Positions 21,925-26,968 of a stretch of DNA of 26,968 nt are shown one piece after another; the first letter of the stretch is position 1, and each line of letters starts with the position of its first letter. The stretch is from DATEPR01 sp036503065 (GTDB taxonomy: Bacteria; Actinomycetota; Actinomycetes; Mycobacteriales; Pseudonocardiaceae), in NCBI GenBank assembly GCA_036503065.1, contig DASXXM010000077.1, positions 1 to 26,968 of the forward strand, read 5' to 3'. The notes beneath the pieces were generated by a model. That model saw only the letters and a program-made list of their open reading frames with translations. It did no database searches and was not told where the DNA came from. Both the position numbers and the translations under genes were made by a program.

Positions 21925-23577
21925 ATGGGCAAGTTCCACACCATCGACCGCCGACGGTTTCTGTACGGCGCGATCGGCACCGCCGCGGCGGCCGTTGCCG
22001 GCCCCGGCCTGTTGGCGGCCTGTACCACCTCGCCAGCCGCCAGCACGTCCCAGAACGTCGGCAACCTCAAGCTGCCGACCTACGCGCCGTACACGAAGGT
22101 CCAGCCGGATTTGCCCGGCAACAGCCAGGGTCTGCTCAACGCGTTCCTGAGCTACCCGCAACCGCCGATCAAGGCGTTCGACACGGTGCCCGGCACCGGC
22201 GGGACGGTCTCCGCGTTCGTCCAGACCGCTTCGCCGCTGCCCCCGTCGTTGGGCCAGAACCAATACTGGCAGGAGCTGAACACGCGGCTCGGTGTCGACC
22301 TGCGGTTGACCATCGTGCCGACGGCGGACATGCCGACCAAGTTCGCCACCCTGATCGCCGGCGGCGACCTGCCGGACATCATCGAGCCGGCACTGAGCAC
22401 GCCCAACGGCATGCCGGCCGGCATCGCCAACCTGCCCGCCTGGCTGGCCAGCCAGTGCCAGGACCTCACCCCGTTCCTGTCGGGGGACGCGGTCAAGGAA
22501 TATCCGTTCCTGGCCAACCTGCCGACGGACGCGTGGAAACAGTGCCGCTTCAACGGCGGCATCTACGGCCTGCCGGTGCCGCGCGGCGTCGGCGGCACGT
22601 TGATGTTCCGCCGGGACGACATCTTCAGCCAACTCGGCGCCAACCCCAATCCGACCAGCTTCGCCGAGTTCCGGGACGTGTGTAAGCAGGTTTCCGACCC
22701 GAAGCAGAACCGGTGGGCGTTGGCACAGGCGCCGTTGGACTTCATCCGCATGATGCTCGGTCTGCCATGGCGGTGGCGAGCGGACGCGGCAGGAAACCTG
22801 ACCAGCCCGTACGAACTGGCGGCGAACAAACAGGCATTGTCCGACGCGGCGCAGATGGTCGCCGACGGTCTGGTCCATCCGGACGCGTTCAGCAACAATG
22901 CGCCAACGAAGAGTTGGTTCAACTCCGGTCAGGCGCTGCTCACCGCCGACCGGTACACCGCATGGCCACAGTATTACGCGAGCAATGTGGCGGGGTCGAG
23001 CTTCGACATCGGCGGCATGCGTCCGCCGAAGTACAACGGCGGCGGATTCGCCGGCACCTGGCAGGCCGAGCCGACGAACAACTTCACCGCGTTGAAAAAG
23101 GCGGACCAGGGCCGCATCAAGCAGCTGCTCACTCTGTGCAACTGGCTGTCGGCGCCATTTGGCACCGAGGAGTTCCTGTTCCGCCGGTTCGGCATCGACG
23201 GTGTCGACTACACCATCCAGAACGGCGGCCCGGCACAGACGCAGAAGGGTGTCACCGAGACCGTGCTCGGCATCCGGTACATCGTCGACGCGCCGGACGC
23301 GATCTTCATCCCGGGCAGCTCGAACGCGACCCGGAAGTCCTACGAATACCAGAAGTCGATCATCCCAACCTCGATCAAGGACGCGCAGACCGGGCTGTTC
23401 TCCGACACCTGGTCACGCAAGCAAGGACAATTGGGCACGCTGATCAACAACGCCCAGAACGACATCCTCAGCGGCCGCAAGCCGGTGTCGTCCTGGGACG
23501 ACGTGGTGAAACAGTGGAAGGCCACCGGTGGGGACAAGGTGCGCGCCGAGTTGGCGCAGGCACTGAAGTCGCAGTAG
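21925..23577 (+). CDS. Sugar-binding lipoprotein of the ABC importer (Tat-exported)
   Basis: The protein has 550 residues. ATG 21925 is favoured over ATG 21886 because GGGAG (21914-21918) lies six bases upstream and the signal peptide then begins properly. The N-terminus has a twin-arginine motif (DRRRFLYG), a hydrophobic stretch and the lipobox LLAAC, so it is a membrane-anchored lipoprotein on the cell surface. The body is a large solute-binding protein of the kind paired with LplB/LplC permeases (DLRLTIVPTADMPTKFATLIAGGDLPDII). It delivers the sugar to the two upstream-encoded permeases. It ends nine bases before the convergent regulator gene. Confidence 0.93.
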   Translation: MGKFHTIDRRRFLYGAIGTAAAAVAGPGLLAACTTSPAASTSQNVGNLKLPTYAPYTKVQPDLPGNSQGLLNAFLSYPQPPIKAFDTVPGTGGTVSAFVQTASPLPPSLGQNQYWQELNTRLGVDLRLTIVPTADMPTKFATLIAGGDLPDIIEPALSTPNGMPAGIANLPAWLASQCQDLTPFLSGDAVKEYPFLANLPTDAWKQCRFNGGIYGLPVPRGVGGTLMFRRDDIFSQLGANPNPTSFAEFRDVCKQVSDPKQNRWALAQAPLDFIRMMLGLPWRWRADAAGNLTSPYELAANKQALSDAAQMVADGLVHPDAFSNNAPTKSWFNSGQALLTADRYTAWPQYYASNVAGSSFDIGGMRPPKYNGGGFAGTWQAEPTNNFTALKKADQGRIKQLLTLCNWLSAPFGTEEFLFRRFGIDGVDYTIQNGGPAQTQKGVTETVLGIRYIVDAPDAIFIPGSSNATRKSYEYQKSIIPTSIKDAQTGLFSDTWSRKQGQLGTLINNAQNDILSGRKPVSSWDDVVKQWKATGGDKVRAELAQALKSQ

Positions 23578-23586
23578 CCGCCGGTG

Positions 23587-24270
23587 TCAGGTCGCCGCGG
23601 GCAGGTGTCCCGATTCCACTGTGGACGGCATCGTCATCCGGTTGTCGCCACGGCGGGCGACCACCACCCAGACGGCCTCGCACGGCTCGTCGAACGGGTT
23701 GCTCAGGCGATGCGGGGTGAGCGAGTCGAAGTGGATCGAGTCGCCATGGTGCAGGTCGTAGGTTTCGAAGCCGACCTGCACCAGCATCCGGCCGCGCACG
23801 ATGTGCCCGTACTCGCGGCCGCCGTGCCGCATCAGGTCGTCCGCCGGGCAGGAGGCGCTGCCCGGCTGATAGGTCACGGCGAGGAAGTCCAGCCACGGAT
23901 CGTCGCCGGGAGTCAGCCGCTCCCAGGTGACGCCGGCCATCCGGATCGTGCGGCGGCCGCTCGCGCGCTGCACGTGCTCGTCGATCCGCGGCCGCGCCTG
24001 CTGATCGGTCATCACGTCGTCGAGGGACAGCCCCAGCGCCGTCACCAGCGCATACAGCGTGCCGACGGACGGGCTCGCCTTGCCCAGTTCGACCTGCGAC
24101 ACGAAACTGGCGGACACGTCGATCAATTTCGCCACGGCACGCAAGGACATGCCGCGCGCCTCGCGCACCGACCGCAGTCGGCGCCCGAGCTCGTCCGGCG
24201 ACGGACCCTGCCCCGGTTGCCGGGCGGCCGTCTGTCGAGGACTCTTTGGTTCCGCACCGGACGACGCCAC
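23587..24270 (-). CDS. XRE-family transcriptional regulator with C-terminal cupin domain
   Basis: The protein has 227 residues, with GTG start at 24270. Its GAGGAGGG Shine-Dalgarno site lies inside the 3' end of the upstream amidohydrolase gene, so the two are translationally linked. Residues of about 28-85 form the helix-turn-helix (LRSVREARGMSLRAVAKLIDVSASFVSQVE). Residues of about 130-210 form a small cupin (GREYGHIVRGRMLVQVG, then LHHGDSIHFDSLTPH). This architecture usually senses a small ligand and represses its own catabolic operon. It probably controls the amidohydrolase/SDR divergent promoters. Confidence 0.93.
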   Translation of the reverse strand: MASSGAEPKSPRQTAARQPGQGPSPDELGRRLRSVREARGMSLRAVAKLIDVSASFVSQVELGKASPSVGTLYALVTALGLSLDDVMTDQQARPRIDEHVQRASGRRTIRMAGVTWERLTPGDDPWLDFLAVTYQPGSASCPADDLMRHGGREYGHIVRGRMLVQVGFETYDLHHGDSIHFDSLTPHRLSNPFDEPCEAVWVVVARRGDNRMTMPSTVESGHLPAAT

Positions 24271-25665
24271 CTAACCCTCCTCGGGTGCGGCGTACACGGC
24301 CGGTTGCCAGGTGCCCGGGTCGGTGACGCCGGCCCGGCTCAGCACCCGGTCCCGGGCCTGCTCGGCGCGGGCCCGCACGTCGGCGAACGAGTGCCCGACC
24401 AGTTCGCCGTCGCGCTTGACGACGGTGCCGTCCACCCACACCGTGTCCACCAGCTGCGGATTGCCCGACTCGACCACGGCACCGGCCACGTAGTTCAACG
24501 GCGCCATGCCGTAGCGGTCGGTGCGCAGCAGCACCAGGTCGGCCTTCCTGCCGACGGTGATCGAGCCGACCTGGTCACCGAGCCACGCCGCCCGCGCGCC
24601 ACCTCCGGTGGCGAAGCCCAGCACCTCCCGCGCGGTCAGCGGCAGCGGGTCGACCGCCTCGTCCGCGTCCAGCGCCGTGATGTTGACCAGGTAACGACTG
24701 CCGGCCAGCAGCGCGCGCATGGCGCTGAAGATGTCGCCGCCGACCGAGGTGCACACGTCGACGGAGATCGAGACCGGGATGCCGCGATCGCGGGCGCGCA
24801 GCGTGGCCAGCCTGCCGTGTCCCATGTGCATCTCCAACTCGGGCGCGATCGAGACCGCCCCGCCGGTACTGGCGATCACGTCGAACTCCTGGTCCACGAG
24901 CATGTTGCAGTGCACGTAGGTGGTGCGTTGGTCGGCCAGGCCGTGCTCGTCCAGCCACAGCAACGGTTTGCCACGGCCCCACGCACCGTCGCCGACGTGC
25001 ACGGTGACCGGGATGTCCAGCTCACGGGCGAGCGCGAAGTCGGCCAGGGTCACGTCCTTGGTGGCGAACTGCGGGCCGCGCGGCGCCAGCGCGAGCGTGA
25101 CGCGCTGGTCGGGTGCGTCGAACCACTGTTTCCTGATTCGTGCCACGTCCTTGGACTGCGGTATGTCGCTGACCGGTAACCACTCGTCGTTGGCGTTGCC
25201 GCAGGCCCACACGGCGCGGATGCCGGCGTCGAACACCGCCTGGATCGCGGCATCGGCGTGTGCCGGGGTGTTGTTGTTGTGCGACCAGTCCACAATGGTC
25301 GTGATGCCGGAGTCGAGCGCGTCCAGCATGCCGATCAGGTTCGCCGCGTACATGTCCTCGGGTTCGTACCGTGGGCCGAGCACGCCGCGCACGCCGGAGA
25401 AGTACTGCGGCAGCGTCCAGTCGGTGGACATGTGCCGAATCAGGGACTGCCAGGTATGCCGGTGCGAGTCGACGAAGCCGGGCAACAGGATGCGGTCGGC
25501 GCCCGCGACCTCCTCGGCGTCCAACGGCCCGAGATCCGCTGCCACCGCGGCGATCCGGTCGCCGTCGATCAGCACGTCGGCGCTGGGCAGCTCACCGGTT
25601 TCCGGATCGCCCGACCACAGCCGGGCCCCGCGGATCACCTGACGATGCCTGTTCGATGCGGACAC
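24271..25665 (-). CDS. Metal-dependent amidohydrolase/deaminase (ATZ/TRZ-type)
   Basis: The protein has 464 residues. GTG 25665 is chosen over far-upstream starts because AGGGAG precedes it and a good promoter lies just before. It is an amidohydrolase-superfamily barrel enzyme. The metal-binding motif is FVDSHRHTWQ (His68, His70), with later His in TVHVGD and YVHCNML, and an Asp in ISVDV. A C-terminal GSITVGRKADLVLL beta segment is typical of cytosine-deaminase-like and chlorohydrolase-like members. No signal peptide is present, so it is cytoplasmic. The substrate is unknown; probably a small C-N-containing compound. Confidence 0.92.
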   Translation of the reverse strand: MSASNRHRQVIRGARLWSGDPETGELPSADVLIDGDRIAAVAADLGPLDAEEVAGADRILLPGFVDSHRHTWQSLIRHMSTDWTLPQYFSGVRGVLGPRYEPEDMYAANLIGMLDALDSGITTIVDWSHNNNTPAHADAAIQAVFDAGIRAVWACGNANDEWLPVSDIPQSKDVARIRKQWFDAPDQRVTLALAPRGPQFATKDVTLADFALARELDIPVTVHVGDGAWGRGKPLLWLDEHGLADQRTTYVHCNMLVDQEFDVIASTGGAVSIAPELEMHMGHGRLATLRARDRGIPVSISVDVCTSVGGDIFSAMRALLAGSRYLVNITALDADEAVDPLPLTAREVLGFATGGGARAAWLGDQVGSITVGRKADLVLLRTDRYGMAPLNYVAGAVVESGNPQLVDTVWVDGTVVKRDGELVGHSFADVRARAEQARDRVLSRAGVTDPGTWQPAVYAAPEEG

Positions 25666-25698
25666 GGCGCACTCCCTGCGACGGCGAAAGGTGCCGCG

Positions 25699-25728
25699 AC
25701 TGTAGGAGCCACGCTTCCGGTTCGTCAA
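25699..25728 (-). promoter_or_regulatory. Promoter of the amidohydrolase-regulator operon
   Basis: On the minus strand TTGACG (25728-25723) and TACAGT (25704-25699) are separated by 18 bases, a good vegetative-type promoter. Transcription would start near 25692, about 27 bases before the GTG start. It sits back to back with the plus-strand promoter. Confidence 0.65.
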
Positions 25729-25761
25729 GTATTGATTCAAAGATGTGAAGTGATGATTGAC
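25725..25761. promoter_or_regulatory. AT-rich operator candidate between divergent promoters
   Basis: GTCAA (25725-25729) and TTGAC (25757-25761) form an outer inverted repeat around the perfect TTGATTCAA palindrome (25732-25740). The patch is much richer in A/T than its surroundings and touches both -35 boxes. It is a natural binding site for the XRE-cupin regulator encoded in the operon, by inference. Confidence 0.5.
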
Positions 25762-25785
25762 AGTCGTGCGGGACGCGCTTAACGT
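25757..25785 (+). promoter_or_regulatory. Promoter of the SDR gene at 25813
   Basis: A perfect TTGACA (25757-25762), a 17-base spacer and TAACGT (25780-25785) form a promoter. The start would be near 25792, leaving a leader of only about 20 bases before the ATG. Confidence 0.65.
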
Positions 25786-25812
25786 CGCGATCTGCCGCCG
25801 AAGGGAGTCGTC

Positions 25813-26568
25813 ATGACCGAGCAGTGGGCCGCCGGCCGCACCTTCCTGATCACCGGGGCCAGCTCCGGCATGGGCGCCGCGACCGCCGTCGCCCTTGGCG
25901 CGGCCGGCGCCAATGTCGTTGCCCAGGGCCGGGATCCCGGCCGGCTGGCGGCGACCGCGGCCGCGGTGACGGCGGCCGGCGGGACCGCACTCACGGTCGC
26001 GCTGGACCTGGCCGAACCGGCCGAGGCCGGCCAGGTGGTCACCGCGGCGGTCGAGCGCTTCGGCTCGTTGTCCGGCCTGGTGCTCAACGCCAGCCTGTTC
26101 GACCCGAGACCGCTCGCCGAAACCACGCTGGAGAGCCTGAACGCGCAGTGGGCGATCAACGTCGCGGCGCACTTCCTGATCACCAAGGCCGCGGTCGCAC
26201 ATCTGCCGGCCGGGTCCGCGATCGTGTTCGTCTCCTCCACCACGGCGCACACCGGATTCGCCGGCTGTAGCGCCTATGCCGCGACCAAGGGCGCGATCGA
26301 GGCGCTGTCCAGAACCCTCGCCATCGAGCTCGCGCCTGCCGGCATCCGGGTGAACACCGTGGCGCCCGGCTTCGTGCGCACGCCGATGCTGCAGCCGCAT
26401 CTGGACGCCGTCGACGGCTACGAACAGTCCCTGTCCGACCAGACCCCGTCCGGCCGAATCGGCGCGCCGGAGGAGATCGCGGCACTGGTCGCCTTCCTGC
26501 TCTCCGACGGCGCTCCCTACATCAACGGCACGATCCTCACCGCGGACGGCGGCTGGACGGCACGCTGA
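25813..26568 (+). CDS. SDR-family oxidoreductase
   Basis: The protein has 251 residues. ATG 25813 has AAGGGAG five bases upstream. It is a classical SDR with TGASSGMG cofactor motif, catalytic Ser in VSSTTAHTG and the YAATK Tyr-Lys pair. The C-terminus is INGTILTADGGWTAR. The usual NNAG is LNAS (GLVLNASLF), a mild deviation. It is transcribed divergently from the amidohydrolase and 37 bases upstream of the M24 gene, so these are likely one small catabolic unit. The substrate is unknown. Confidence 0.92.
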   Translation: MTEQWAAGRTFLITGASSGMGAATAVALGAAGANVVAQGRDPGRLAATAAAVTAAGGTALTVALDLAEPAEAGQVVTAAVERFGSLSGLVLNASLFDPRPLAETTLESLNAQWAINVAAHFLITKAAVAHLPAGSAIVFVSSTTAHTGFAGCSAYAATKGAIEALSRTLAIELAPAGIRVNTVAPGFVRTPMLQPHLDAVDGYEQSLSDQTPSGRIGAPEEIAALVAFLLSDGAPYINGTILTADGGWTAR

Positions 26569-26605
26569 CCGTCCACACCAGACACTCGAGCACCGGGAGG
26601 CCGCG

Positions 26606-26968
26606 ATGGGCATTGCCACCTACGGCACCAACAGCGTCGACTGGGAGCACCGGCTGGACATGGACCGGCTGCGCACCGACCGGCTCGCGCGGCTGCGGGC
26701 CGAACTGGACCGGTCCGAACTGGGTGCGCTGCTCACCTTCGACTTCCACAACATTCGCTACATGACGGCCACGCACATCGGCACCTGGGCGATGGACAAG
26801 CTGATCCGGTTCGCCCTGCTGGCCCGTGGCGGCCGGCCGATCGTGTGGGACTTCGGCTCCGCGGCGCGGCACCACCAGCTGTACGCGCCGTGGCTGGACG
26901 GGGCCAACGGGGCGCGGGCGGGACTGTCCACGCTGCGCGGCGCGATCCCGCCCGCCGCGGGCCGGGCC
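26606..26968 (+). CDS. M24-family (creatinase/Xaa-Pro peptidase fold) protein, N-terminal part
   Basis: The gene runs off the right edge; 121 residues are visible. ATG 26606 has GGGAGG (26595-26600) five bases upstream. The N-terminal creatinase-type domain is seen in LGALLTFDFHNIRYMTATHIGTWAMD and IVWDFGSAARHHQLYAPWL. The metal-binding catalytic domain lies outside the window. Members include Xaa-Pro peptidases, creatinase, ectoine hydrolase and the DMSP lyase DddP. The GTWAMDK/WDFGSAA wording recalls the DddP-like branch, but this cannot be decided from the N-terminus. Confidence 0.85.
   Translation, partial: MGIATYGTNSVDWEHRLDMDRLRTDRLARLRAELDRSELGALLTFDFHNIRYMTATHIGTWAMDKLIRFALLARGGRPIVWDFGSAARHHQLYAPWLDGANGARAGLSTLRGAIPPAAGRA

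Noticed and set aside
25666..26619. N-terminal extension of the amidohydrolase on the minus strand
   Set aside because: The frame stays open upstream, but it runs antisense to the SDR gene, crosses the divergent promoters and has no amidohydrolase motif. The GTG at 25665 has a ribosome binding site.
1..26968. tRNA, rRNA, CRISPR arrays, insertion sequences, attachment sites
   Set aside because: I looked for cloverleaf-like patterns, regularly spaced direct repeats and transposase motifs and saw none. Short tRNA-like or ncRNA structures could be missed by eye.

Overview
This is a high-GC actinomycete chromosome segment. The evidence is near-universal G/C in third codon positions, frequent GTG starts, GTGA/ATGA stop-start overlaps, Tat signals and a LysR/LacI style of regulation. 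The genus cannot be fixed from the window; a Pseudonocardiales-type actinomycete is a guess. The window cuts genes at both ends: an NRPS adenylation-carrier protein at the left and an M24-family protein at the right.

Region 1 (1-14568, all +) is one tightly packed operon of 14 genes for a carrier-protein-based amino acid pathway. In order it encodes: the tail of an NRPS A-T module; an SDR; a gamma-glutamyl-phosphate reductase (ProA-like) protein fused to an acyl carrier domain; a TrpB2-like PLP enzyme; a butirosin-BtrH-like acyltransferase fused to a carrier; a stand-alone AMP-forming ligase; a BtrK/VinO-like PLP decarboxylase; a free ACP; two proteins of the acyl-CoA dehydrogenase fold; a Sfp-type phosphopantetheinyl transferase; a second BtrH-like protein; a stand-alone NRPS-type adenylation enzyme; and a flavin reductase. 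The ligase/decarboxylase/ACP trio matches the logic of butirosin BtrJ/K/I or vicenistatin VinN/O/L, in which a dicarboxylic amino acid is loaded on ACP and decarboxylated to an omega-amino acyl-ACP. The flavoenzymes would then oxidise it, and the BtrH-like proteins would pass acyl groups on by amide formation. ProA-ACP suggests a second branch in which a carrier-bound amino acid is reduced to an aldehyde. No condensation or thioesterase domain, exporter or PKS is visible, and I do not recognise the product. A convergent LysR regulator (14569-15495, -) closes the region.

Region 2 (15496-16578) is a boundary. It holds a frameshifted remnant of a secreted-protease C-terminal domain, two strong hairpins, and a small conserved protein of unknown function.

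Region 3 (16777-23577) looks like a plant-polysaccharide uptake locus. A Tat-exported CE15 glucuronoyl esterase followed by a methyltransferase (both -) is transcribed away from a three-gene LplB/LplC/lipoprotein ABC importer (+) that has no ATPase of its own. The 550 bp between them carries two LacI-like operator palindromes and recognisable promoters.

Region 4 (23587-26968) is a small catabolic locus. An amidohydrolase and an XRE-cupin regulator (-) diverge from an SDR and a truncated M24 peptidase/creatinase-fold protein (+), with paired sigma-70-like promoters between them.
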